DNA of 64,000 bases, taken from contig CM060131.1 of assembly GCA_030522415.1 (NCBI GenBank), positions 11,241,203 through 11,305,202 of the forward strand, given 5' to 3'. The notes under the pieces are model-generated. The model was not told the DNA's origin. It ran no database searches and saw nothing but the letters and a program-made list of their open reading frames with translations. This stretch comes from Channallabes apus (lineage: Eukaryota > Chordata > Actinopteri > Siluriformes > Clariidae). Positions 1 to 11,048 of this stretch are shown one piece after another (within the stretch, counting starts at the first letter, position 1; every line of letters begins with the position of its first letter). The translations under genes and the position numbers were made by a program.

Positions 1-189
1 TGAAGTTGGTGATAATTGTGGGTGTCATATCAATTGCTGTTGTTGATCTACTATATTTTAACTAGTTTGCTGACCATAATATATCAAAGATGATGATGTA
101 ATTAGACAAACTAACATTTGGGCAGTGGGACGTGGCCTCCTCGTAAGACCATGATGGTATTGTGAGTGGGCCACTATTTATTTATTTAT

Positions 190-452
190 TTTTCTCTCTA
201 ATTCAGTCCTATCCAATTCATACACGTCGCTAAGTTCAATCTGTTCAATCAGGGAGCATCGAAGACTATTTCGCATTTCCTCTGAACCCCACCAGCCGAC
301 AGCCCACTGACACCAGCAGACTGCATTTTTTCAAACTGCATGCACCATTGGGGGTGGGATAACAAATTCGGAGTAATGGCTGTAGAGCATCATCCGGCAG
401 TCGAACTCACGATCTCCAGAAAATAGGTCGAGCACTTTACCACCTCGCGTTT
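190..452 (-). repeat. tRNA-derived SINE, second family
   Basis: On the minus strand, 'gtggtaaagtgctcgaccta' resembles an A box region and 'gatcgtgagttcgactgcc' a B box, followed by a SINE body. The long pyrimidine-rich left edge is its 3' end. Confidence 0.5.
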
Positions 453-454
453 TA

Positions 455-3400
455 CCACATCACAGATCATTTAAATATTAAAATTGTATATTTATAATAA
501 AAAAGTAATCAGAACAAAGCAAGAACAGTTTATTTACATGTTATTTTTCACTTATCAGAGCTATTTTCTATTTAAGGCATGTGTCACTGGCGAGGAATCA
601 TAATTGACAGAATACTTTATTACTTTTTCAGGGAGAATTAAAATGGGGAGGTGGCTGTTAATAGAGAATTAGCCTCAACATTATTATGCAGTGTCAGTCA
701 GCCAGAATAGAGGCTTAACAGTGTATCATTTGCATTTAATTCATTTGCATTTGTTGCTTAACAAATTATGTGTACAGTTGTGGTATTACTGAAGCAAAAA
801 GTAACATTCAATGTTTTAATAAAATTTCTTTAAATAATGGCAATCAAGATGCAGTAATAAGAATAATTAGTTTTGTTTTGAAAGGCCAATGCTATACAAC
901 AACCAATATTTAGTATAAAGCTGTCTGAAGTACTCATGCTTGTGTCATGCTTAATTGATTGCTTCTTGAAAATCATGTACCAAATTTTGCCACAGACATT
1001 CACAATCCTCTTTTCCAATTCCTTAGTTTGAGGCATTTTCGTGCAGAGGTGGACACCCTGGCATCAGAAAGTTCAAGTCCTGCCACATATTAGTTTTGCC
1101 CATTTTCTAAGCCACCTGATACGAATTATCACAACCCTCAACTCTCGAATTGATTTATGACATGCAGAGGTTTTGGAATGGCTGCAATAGGGTGAACCAC
1201 CAGTAACAGGATGAGGACTTAAAAAGAAGCAACTAGCACATGGCCTTATAAACAAAATATATGACATAAGCAGCCTTTTGACATGTTATGAACTGCAATG
1301 TCCCAAGAGTCATGAGTCATATATTATATTAGAACTTTTTACCACCTGTTTAGGCATTTTCCAGCTTCCTTATCATTATTTGGCTAAACCAATCATCAAA
1401 TGTTAATAAATGAGATTGTCAAACTAAATGATGGTTGTTTTTTTCCTTAAAAGTAGTTTGTCCAGCTTGCAGTAATGGTTACCCATTTTGATGTTTGGGC
1501 AGCTGTTATCAGATCATGTTTTCTTAAATCACCTGCCCAACCACCGCCCAAAGAAATTCAAATCCATTTGTTATTTAAACACAGCAGTTCTTTGTCAGTA
1601 GGGAGCGGTTACAGGTCCACCAGTTCCCCGTGCTATTGTGTTGACTAAATAATTAAAAGCAGCACTTGTTTAGTTTTAATTAGACTTGTGTGGGGTTGAT
1701 CTGATGTATGCAATCCCTTCACACACACAGGCATTAATGCCCTTCATACTTAAAAGCAACCATTAAAGCATTTATTACCCTGGGTCAATGATAGAGAAAA
1801 AAAAATGGAGGGGGCTCTAAAGTTTTAATACGTGAGAACACATTATCTTAATGGGGCATGTGTGTGTATGCGTGTGTGGTGCATTCTTTATTTCAACCTG
1901 GTTATGGAATGATCAGAAATTCCCACAGCCAAACTCTATAGTAAGCCTAGTTTAGGGCTTGTTCCTATCCGTTTTCATAGCATTGCACAGATGACCTGAT
2001 GGTAGCTTGGATATGATGATGACAAGTAACAAATTACAGCTACTTCATTACTCTACTTAAGTGTAACTGTATGCAAGTATTTTCCATATGTGATATTTTT
2101 TAGTTCTCTTCACTACATTAAACTGATCACACAAAAGTGCATTGATTTTCTAATACAAACATAAGCGTTTATACCAGATCACAACTGAACCAGACCCCAT
2201 GTGGGAAGGACAGGAGCAAAACAATCCTCCCATTCCAAGCAATCCGAGTTTACAGAAATGACTGGCAGGTCATTATGAAAGCGTAGACTGGTTAGCACAC
2301 AGAAGTGATTGACAGTTACCCAGGCAATATCCAGAAAAATCTGCTCTGTCCTTTTGTATTTGCGTATTGTGTTTGTGTGCTTCTGCCATCTCTGCAGCTT
2401 TTTATATTTTAATTTGAGCTGAAAGGTTGGCACATGAAACAGAATTGTCAGGAAGAGACGGGCTGAAATGGCATCACTGATCATTGCTGATATCATCATC
2501 AGATTAACATGGACAGAGAGGGAGATCAACAGAGAGAGATACTTGTAATAATCAGACAGTTACAAGACAAGGTTATTGCTCTGTCTTATAGACCGTCATA
2601 AAGTATTAGGAGATTGCATGTGATAGCACAAGCTTCTAACTTGATAGCATGATTAATGGTTATCAATAAAATTGTAAAATCTGTTTGTATACACCTGATT
2701 TATTCCATTAATCTTCATTGTTTTCATGTATTAACAATATAAACATAAAAAAGGATTTATTTCTAACAATTAAAATGTAAAAATGCTTTATGCAAATATG
2801 TACCATCCAATGTCATATATACTGTATTTATTGGAGTCATTAAAGACATGACTGTGAAATCCTCAATATGTTTGAGATTCATTTACATATCTGCATCATA
2901 AAACCAGTACTTTTTTTATAGCTTTAGTATATTCTTCGGTAAAACTAGTCTACACACTTGTTTTATAAATTTTTTGTCTGAGTTTTATAAATCACCACTT
3001 TTAACTTCAATAATTAAAGAATAGATATAATGATTGCAATGAATTTGCTATTACTGTGACACCGAATAAAAAAAATAAAAAAATAAAAAAACTAATCAGT
3101 ATCAATATTAATGTTTACTAGTTATTTGATGACATTCATACAAATACAGCTCTGGGATACCACTCCAATTTACTCATCATCAAGAGGAAGATGTATGATC
3201 ACAAATCATCAAGCAAAATCTGAGCTGTTTGCTTTTTTTTTTTTTTTTTTAAGAGTGGTATAAACGATTACCCAGCAGCAATGTGAAAACTGGTGGAGAG
3301 CATGGCAAAATGTATGAAAGCTGAAACTGCAAATCGGGGATATCACAAATACTGATTTCTTAATGTACAATACATTAGCCAAAGCATTAACACAATTTGT

Positions 3401-3525
3401 TAAATTATTTGTATGTTGTTTTATTTGAGTTATTAAAGTACTGCAAATGCTACATGATCTTGGGTCATTTCATTTAAATATACACTACAAATATTTCAAG
3501 CAATTCACAAAAAATGTAATAAAAC
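455..3525. other. AT-rich intergenic DNA, no gene seen
   Basis: No credible exon. 560-800 and 1620-1860 look less random than their surroundings (two ATTTGCAT octamers at 729 and 747; 'gttttaattagacttgtgtg'), hinting at conserved non-coding DNA. A minus-strand frame at 2179-2529 has no recognisable protein character. Confidence 0.5.
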
Positions 3526-3529
3526 TCAC

Positions 3530-3541
3530 CAATACATGCAC
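3530..3541 (-). other. possible 12-nt microexon
   Basis: On the minus strand a pyrimidine tract plus tcttgcag is followed, 12 nt later, by a perfect gtgagt donor. Being 12 nt, it keeps phase and would add four codons after the signal-peptide exon about 1 kb upstream. Only the two splice signals support it. Confidence 0.2.
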
Positions 3542-3599
3542 CTGCAAGAAAAAAGTTGGACCAGCCATAATGTTAACAACACAAAACATTAGCAGATTA

Positions 3600-3960
3600 A
3601 TATTGATTATCAGTTAGACCAATTAAAGACCAACCTATCTGATCTGATCACTCAGAAAAGTCAATGAAGAGCAAATCACTGAAAAAAGGGTCAATGCTGG
3701 CCATAATTGAAAGGCACCAGCACATACACTGCATCACAACCCACCACAGATGGATTATGGGATGCCTAGGACAAATAAGTTAGATCCACGAAGGCCAACC
3801 ATAAAGAATCTGCTGCCAATGTCCTGGTGCCAGACACCACAGCACACCCCTAGAGGTCCCAAAGGGCCAAAGCTGTACAGGAGGCACAAGGGGAATCTAT
3901 ACATTACTGTGCATGATGTTTTACATTGTAATGTTATTTCTGATTGTGTAAATCTAGTCT
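3600..3960 (-). mobile_element. Tc1-like repeat scrap
   Basis: Contains the reverse of the segment seen at about 24.85 kb (here 'tcctggtgccagacaccaca' and 'cacccctagaggtc'), so it is a copy of the same family in the opposite direction, with no useful frame. Confidence 0.5.
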
Positions 3961-4579
3961 TTGGATGATGTTAGAATTTAAATAATAATGTTGCCATTAA
4001 TGCACAAAAAGAAACTCTTTAAAGGAATAGTTTAAAAAACGAAAACTGGGAAAGTTTGTCCACTGTGTATTACAACACTTACATAATTCAAATAAATCCC
4101 ATTACCATATAAAAAAAATAATAAAACAAAACAACATATAAAATAATAGTAATAAAAATAAAAGAGGCAAAAAAACAACAACTGAATTTCCAGGTCTAAT
4201 ATGTCATGGACAAAGTGGGCAAAAACAGTGAAAATCTTTGTTCTTTAAACATTTGTATTAGCCCATTTTAATTTAACAAATTTAAGATAATTTATCCAAA
4301 GACTTGAAAACCAATTAACCAAAATCATCAGTTTATCATTTAATTTCCCCATTATTAATGGCAGTGTCTTGTAAAATGAAAATGAGCCAGGTACCTACTT
4401 TTATAAATACTAATTATTATAATAAAAAAATTCTGAACAATTATATGAATATTTTTTGGTGATTATATACTTGTTGTAGTAGAGATTTTTTTTTTACCAC
4501 TCACAAAAGCAGGAGGAAATGATGAGTGACACATTTACGGTCAACAGTAAATCACCATGCAGCGAGAAACAGCTTTTAC

Positions 4580-4635
4580 CTGACGACGAATGGAAATGAG
4601 AAGAGATTGAAAAGCACAAGTGCCCACAGCTCCAT
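4580..4635 (-). CDS. candidate first coding exon encoding a signal peptide; gene unknown
   Basis: Reading leftwards, ATG starts MELWALVLFNLFSFPFVV, a short, strongly hydrophobic run typical of a secretory signal peptide, and the exon ends at a consensus donor (gtcag|gtaaaag) in phase 2. Upstream is GC-richer sequence with a GC-box-like gggggcgg and a ctccattatag element. Possible continuation: a 12-nt exon at 3530-3541. The rest would lie beyond the left edge. I do not recognise the protein. It could be chance, since only 18 codons are involved. Confidence 0.35.
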
Positions 4636-5039
4636 GGTCACAGTACATGTTTCTGAGAGGAATGTGTGAAACATCTGTGCTTCAGCTGCAGCCCACGTAG
4701 TACACTCAGTCCTCCATCCGCCCCCTCACTGCTGCTATAATGGAGCTCCAATGGGGCTTCAATGTGCTCTGAATGCACAAAATCAAACATTCAGCTCAAC
4801 AAATGTGTTCCTGTTCACTGCTCTTAACAGCAATACACATCAGCACAACACAGGCTGGGTGTGCATCTAGATGTGCTACTGTCTATTATGGAACTGAGGT
4901 TAATTGCATTGTTTATGGCTGTCAGATGACTTTCTGGTCAGGGTGAATCCAGAACCTATTCCGGAAACACTAAGTGATATGCCGGAGTGCACTCCGGATG
5001 GACAAATTATCATATCCAATTGACCTCCTAGCATATTTA

Positions 5040-5560
5040 TTCACAGTGGGAAAACCCCAAAGGAAACCCAAGCAGACTTGTACAGTAAAACTAGACAAAC
5101 AGGATCCTTGGGATTGAATGTTGGACCTGTGCACTGATCAGCCATAATATTATGTCCCCCTTTTGCCCCAAAGCAGTGACGCACTGTGTGTTTTGACACC
5201 TTTTTATCACAACCAGCCGTAACCTTTTCAGCAATTAGAGCTACTGTAGATCTTCTACTGGATCGAACTACATGGGCCAGACTTCGCTCTCCATGTGCAT
5301 CAGTGAGTCTTGGCCAGCCATGAAGCCAGTTCACTGGTTTTCCTACTTTGAATCACTTTTGGTACTGTAGTTCCTGACCACTGCAGTCTGGGACCGTCCC
5401 ACAAGGGCTTCAGTTTTGAAGTTGCCCTGACCCAGTCCTCTAGCCTACACAATCTGACCTTTGTTGAAGTCACTCAAATCCTTACGCTTTCTCGTTTTTT
5501 CTGCTTCCAACACATCAACGTCAGGAAAAAAGGTTCACTTGCTACCTAATACTGTCAAAC
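5040..5560 (-). mobile_element. Tc1-like transposase N-terminal fossil
   Basis: The minus strand encodes WLHGWPRLTDAHGERSLAHV and VRSSRRSTVALIAEKVTAG, the paired-like helix-turn-helix part of Tc1 transposases, then breaks. The 'gatcagccataatattatg' motif marks the family's terminal region. Confidence 0.7.
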
Positions 5561-5799
5561 TGTCTTCCAACTGCCATTGTAATGAGATATTGAAACTGTA
5601 GCTACTGTGAGGAGGGCTGAATTGTATTGGCTAGACAACTCTATCAGACCATCTCCAAAACTGCAGCTCTTGTGGAATGTTCCTGGTCTGTGCAGTGCTT
5701 ATTGTTAATTTCCAGCTGTTGGTAACTGGCACAGGAGTTAACCCAATAATAAACATTAAATGTTGGGCAAATGCATAATAATAAATTATATACGTTATA

Positions 5800-6370
5800 C
5801 TATTTTTCTAAAATTAAGAGCTACGTTTTAGATCTTGTTCTAGTCTAGTGGATATTAATTTATCATGTTATATTTTAGTCCAGTTTGTAATTTTTTTTTT
5901 TTTTACTCTTTAATTTGCTACGTTTTATTTCACTGCTTAGAATTAAATATTACAGCATGTTTTCAAATTTTATATTGTAGTCTAGTATTTAGTATTAAAT
6001 GACAAACCTAATAAATAGCATGGTTAAGTCCACGTTTTAAGTATTATGTGTTAAGGATTAGACCAGTGCTTAAAACCATGTCATGTTTCTAACAATAAAT
6101 GCTACATTTTGGTGACATTTAAACCATTAAATGTTAAGTTTTAGTCTAGGTTTTAGCATAAAACCTCAGGTTTAGGCCAGTTTTCTTACGTTATGTTTCA
6201 GTCTAGTATTGAGCATTAGATGTTTTCGTTCAGGGTTTATAACCAAATTATATGTTTTATTTCAGTTTTAATCTTAAATTGCATCTGTTAGTCTACAGTA
6301 GTACGTAATAGTTTATTTTGTAGTCCAGTTACATTAGCATAAAATATTATGTTTCAGTTTTTAATAAAAT
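5800..6370. repeat. degenerate minisatellite, 'TTTTAGTCTAG' motif
   Basis: The phrase (T/C)TTTAGTC(T/C)AGT followed by a TTAGCATTAAATGTTA-like stretch recurs at least eight times (about 5837, 5873, 5977, 6139, 6170, 6198, 6290, 6323). Spacing is irregular, about 30-110 bp. It looks like an old tandem array eroded by mutation; no function is apparent. Confidence 0.55.
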
Positions 6371-6898
6371 TACAAAAAGTGTTGCTTAATTTTTAAGGTT
6401 ATAATTAATTAGATAATCTTATTAACCAACTGTTAATCCATGCCATGTCAGTTCTCACTATAATGCAGCTATTAAAATTTTTTTTTTTTAAATTCTGACA
6501 CTAGTTTATTCTTATCAGTCTTACTTTGCTTGTACTGTATGTGCTAGTATATTTGTTTACATTAAAGAATGTAAAATGGTACTCAAATGACTAAGTAGTA
6601 TCCTGTTACTTAGCAAAGAATTAGTTTTCATTGCATTAACAGGCTGTCATAAGAAAAATACACACTATCCTTCTTTTAACACCTGAAGTGAGATAGCTTC
6701 CACAAGACCGATTAATTATAAAAATGTGACTGACGTACCTGCATACTTGATTAATGTCACAAATTACTCCATAAAACAGTAAACAGCTTAAAGGAAGTCA
6801 TTCATCAAAGACAGAACTTTTGCTTAATATTACCTTGAATGTGAGGATGAAATAAATGAAGGCAGTGTGTCTTAGGGTGAATTATTAACTTTTTTTTT

Positions 6899-7018
6899 AT
6901 CTTCTGTACCGCTTTATCCTCTATTCAGGGTCGCGGGGACCTGGAGCCTATCCCAGGAGGCTTAGGGCACAAGGCGGGGTACACCCTGGACAGGGTGCCA
7001 ATCCATCGCAGGGCACAC
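6899..7018 (-). repeat. SINE 3' portion (main family)
   Basis: Holds the conserved tail 'tcgcggggacctggagccta' / 'taccgctttatcctctattc' in reverse. The tRNA-like head is missing, as expected from 5' truncation during retrotransposition. Confidence 0.8.
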
Positions 7019-7933
7019 ACTTGAATTATTAACTTACAAGTGTTAAAATATTTACAGTGTTTCTGGAGCACAACAACAAAATTGAGCGATCGAGTATGAT
7101 TGATGGATGGTGTGAATACAAGCATCACATTAGACTACAAATTAGCAGGCAGGCATTAAATGTAATACATCATGAGCACCAATGTAGAAAAATAATTAAT
7201 TAGTAGAAGTAATATAAAGTTGCATTTTATAAGCTTTCTTTTCTACAGTATATAAAATACAGCATTATCACCAACTAATCTGGTGAGAGATCTGGAGCCT
7301 ATCCCAAGAACAAGCATACGCCTTTGTTTGTCACATACTGTATACTGTACTTCACAGCACTGTGAAATACGTTTTTTTTTATTTTTTACATATAACGCAT
7401 AGTTACATGTAGGACGCTGGGGTCAGAGCACAAGGATGTAAAAGGCCTTAAGGTCTCAATGGTAGCTGGAACTTGAACCCCTGACTTCTGAGCCTTAGCC
7501 TACTCAACTACAACTGTCCAGGTTAACACTGTGCACATGGCAGGAATGCACGCTGGATGGAAAATTATTCCACCATAGGAAACCACTAACACATTGAGGA
7601 CAACTTCAGCATATCCAATTCACCTACTGGTGCTTTTGGCAGGTGGGAGGAAACCAGAGAAGGGAAGGGGAAAAAAAAAAAGAAAGAAGAAAGTCAAATG
7701 GGTATGAATGCCATTATTTGTTTTAAACTGCTTGGTATCAGTGTTTGTTGTCTTAGACCACTCATGTTCTTGGTACACGTAAGGATAATGAGGTTACTAA
7801 AAAGTTTATCAAAATAGCCTAAAACTGTTAAAACTATGTAAAATACAGTTCAAAGGAATAACAATATTCCATACATATTTTATTTTATTTACTATCAAAT
7901 AGTCACATTATATTTTATTTATTTATTTACAAC

Positions 7934-8122
7934 AAGATAAGACTTCGTGTGATTGGGTGTGTGAGTGCGTGTATGTGTGTGTGCCCTGTGATGGATTGGC
8001 ACCCTGTCCAGGGTGTACCCCGCCTAGTGCCTGAAGTCTCCTGGGATAGGCTCCAGGTCCCCCGCGACCCTGAACACAGGATTAAGCGGTATAGAAAATG
8101 AATGAATGAAAGATAAGACTTC
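7934..8122 (+). repeat. SINE 3' portion with 13-bp target duplication
   Basis: AAGATAAGACTTC occurs at 7934-7946 and again at 8110-8122, right after the GAATGAATGA tail. The insert starts in the middle of the body, so it is 5'-truncated. Confidence 0.85.
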
Positions 8123-8389
8123 AGCGATTTCTGCAGTTACAATGCTCCCTGCTGGTGAGCCATGTTTCAGGCACTGGACATCAGATAAAAAGATAATGTC
8201 ACTGTGGAGAGAGGAAAATCTTCCAGAAGAAGAAACATCTTGTAGCCTCATACTCAAAAAGACTTGATGCTGTAATTGGTGCCAAACATGCTTCAACAAC
8301 AACAACAACAACAAAAATGTTTTGCATGGTCTGAAAGTTCTTCAGGAGCCTTTTAGCAAACTCCAGGTGCAGGTCATGTGCCTTTTATT

Positions 8390-8900
8390 GAGGAGTAGCT
8401 TTCATCTGGGCACTCTACCATGTAGTTGGTACCATGATTGAAAGAGCTCCAGGGTTTGTCTGAGGAGAGAGGAGAACCTTCCAGAAGAAAACCCATCTCT
8501 GCAGCACTCCACCAGAGTAACCATCGGGTTCTTGATCACCTCCCTGACTGAGGCCCTTCTCCCCCGTCACTCACTGTGTCTCTTGGAAGAGTCCTAGTGG
8601 TTCAAAACTTCTTCCATTTATGGATGATGGAGGCCACTGTGCGCATCTGGACCTTCAATTTTTCTGTACCATTTCCCCAGATTTGTGCCTCGATACAATC
8701 CTGTCTTGGAGGTCAATTCCTAGGACTTTATGGCTTGGCTTGGTTTGGGCTCCGACATGGACTGTTAACTGTGGGATCTTATATAGATAGATGTGTCTCG
8801 TTCCATATCATGTGCTATCAACTGAATTTACCACAGCTGGACTCCAGTCGAGATGTAGAAACATCTCAAGGATGATCAGCGGAAAGAGGACGCACCTGAG
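8390..8900. mobile_element. teleost DNA-transposon fossil
   Basis: Carries the recognisable fish repeat 'gatttgtgcctcgatacaat' ... 'ctgttaactgtgggatctta' ... 'gtagaaacatctcaaggatg'. Two plus-strand frames cross it but neither resembles a protein. An exact superfamily was not assigned (Tc1-like is likely). Confidence 0.5.
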
Positions 8901-9126
8901 CTCAATTAAAAAAATAATAAATTATAAAGATTTCAAACAAACTTCTTTCACATTGTCATTATGTAGTATTGTTCATAGAATTTTGAGAAAAATAATACAT
9001 TTTATCCATTTTGAAATAAGGCTGTAACATATAAACTTTTTCCATTTAAGTTTATTTAAGCTTTTAAGGTATCACAGAAAATACAAAATGTATACTTTTA
9101 TTCTGTAACAGTCAGTGCCAGCTAGA

Positions 9127-9187
9127 CACACACACACACACACCCACGCGCACACATGCGCACACACACACACACACACACACACAT
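9127..9187. repeat. (CA)n microsatellite
   Basis: About 60 bp of CA dinucleotides interrupted by CG and TG variants. Confidence 0.95.
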
Positions 9188-10081
9188 TCCTCAAACACTA
9201 AAACAGACATGCCGCACTAAATACTATATCAGGATCAAACTTAAAGATTAAACAAAGGAAATCAACGTTCATTCTTACACACAGAGCGTGTTGGCATTTA
9301 ATGTGATAAAAGCATTTCTATGCATAAATGCTGACATTTAAATAGCATTCTACTGTAAGTACGTAACAGGTTTGATATTCACTTAAAATGTTAAACATTT
9401 CACAATGACTAACATAAGAGATAAAGAAAAGCCCTGTACACTAAACTGTCAGTTTTTAGTCACGAGAGTGGTTAATCTAACAAACCAAAATCTCAAATCA
9501 GGTCATTTGTATGATGCTAATGCACAACTGATATCACTCTCTCACTCACACATGCACACACACCCATCAATAATCAATACTGAGATGATAAATGAACCAA
9601 TTCCTAGCCAAACTGAGCACTGAGGTGCATTTACTTGGCTCTGATCTCATTTTGATCATGTACCCATTCATTTAATCCAAAGACAGCAGCTAAAGTTTAA
9701 AGGTTTTAGTTAAGGACTCTCTCATAAACCAAAAAGTTTTGAACACAAAACTTTTGGGTAACCACCATTTCAGCCACTGAGCCTTTCATTAAAAAAACCC
9801 TTCACATTAATAATCAGTTCAACCTTTGTTCATGTGGCGGTGTGGGAAAACCTGTCAGACGGTGCTTCTGTCAAACATTCACAAAAGATGATCAAAGAGA
9901 AGTAAGTAGCCTAAATAAAAATATTTTACATTTATTTACACCAAAACAACGTTTTTTTTTTTTATTATTGTTTTGTCTAGTTTTTAAAAAGATCAAAAAA
10001 GGGATTTAACAAAGGCAGTGGTAAATGAGTTTTTACTTTAACGATTCTCCATCCTTCAATCTCTAGTTTTTATTTTACTCA

Positions 10082-10318
10082 TCGTCCATTCCACTTTATC
10101 CTGTATATAGGGACATGGGGAGCTATTCGCACACTATGGGCAGTTTGGGAACGCCAATTAGCCTAACCTGCACGCCTTTAGGACTGTGGAGGGAAACCGG
10201 AGCACCTGGAGGAAACCCACCAAGCACTGGGAGAACATGCAAACTCCATGCACACAGAGACGGGAATCGAACCCGGACCCTGGAGTTGCAAGGTGATCGT
10301 GCTAACCACCATGCCACT
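10082..10318 (-). repeat. SINE, nearly complete (main family)
   Basis: The tRNA-like head lies at the right (gtggttagcacgatcacctt in reverse, GGTTCGATTCC B box) and the body at the left. Open frames in both directions here are artefacts of the repeat. Confidence 0.85.
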
Positions 10319-11012
10319 GGAAATAATGTCGATTTTTAATAAGTATACTTGGTTATACAGTATATATGTAGACATGGAGCTGAAATGAAATTTCTGCCTT
10401 AATGAGGCTCTCAAATGGAATTAGATACATTCCCTGTAGTTTTCAGATCTACATACAAAAAATAAAGTCAAAATATGACCATGTAAAGTGTTTCCCCGGA
10501 GCCTGCACACCCACACAGGCATTTGGGAGTATCAAGATATCAAGACTGTCAGACCAGTCAGTATTTGTAACTGGTATGTTAATAACAGTCATAATAATAA
10601 TAATAATAATCAGTAAACCACAATGACTTGAGATCACACTCCTTTACAATGTACAAGGAAGGTACAGTATAGTAGCTCTAAACACCACAAAATGGACAAG
10701 TCAACATCCTCGATTAGAATATACCTGCATTCTAAATCTTTATCGTTAATGTATAGGTAGAATTTTATGGCCTGACATGATCAGGGCTTGGACGTATTTG
10801 CCAAAGGTAAAAAACAAACTTTGATTACAATGTGACAAAGTATTCAAGTTCGATTTGATTCTAGATTGTGTTTTCAAAAATGACTTCTTACTTCCAAGCC
10901 CTTTATATATCTTACATAATCAAAAATATGAACTAATTACAAAAAAAAAAAAAAAACAGAAAAATGATGGGGACTGCGCTGTAGGAGGGGAGCTTGGACT
11001 GTAGAGGGACCT

Positions 11013-11048
11013 CTAGCACAGTGATTTCGGACGCACCTTTGGGAATAG
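11013..11048 (-). CDS. ppp1r13l: ppp1r13l last coding exon
   Basis: A tiny final exon of 36 nt encoding [11 protein letters not shown] and TAG. It joins in phase to NYFG, reproducing the family ending NYFGLFP.V.P. Acceptor cccttacag. The 3' untranslated region continues to lower coordinates; no clear polyadenylation signal was assigned. Confidence 0.9.
   Translation of the reverse strand, partial: LFPKVRPKSLC

Noticed and set aside
2179..2529. 116-codon minus-strand frame
   Set aside because: No recognisable family, no convincing acceptor for the whole frame; a splice-like sub-segment could be found but fits no neighbour.
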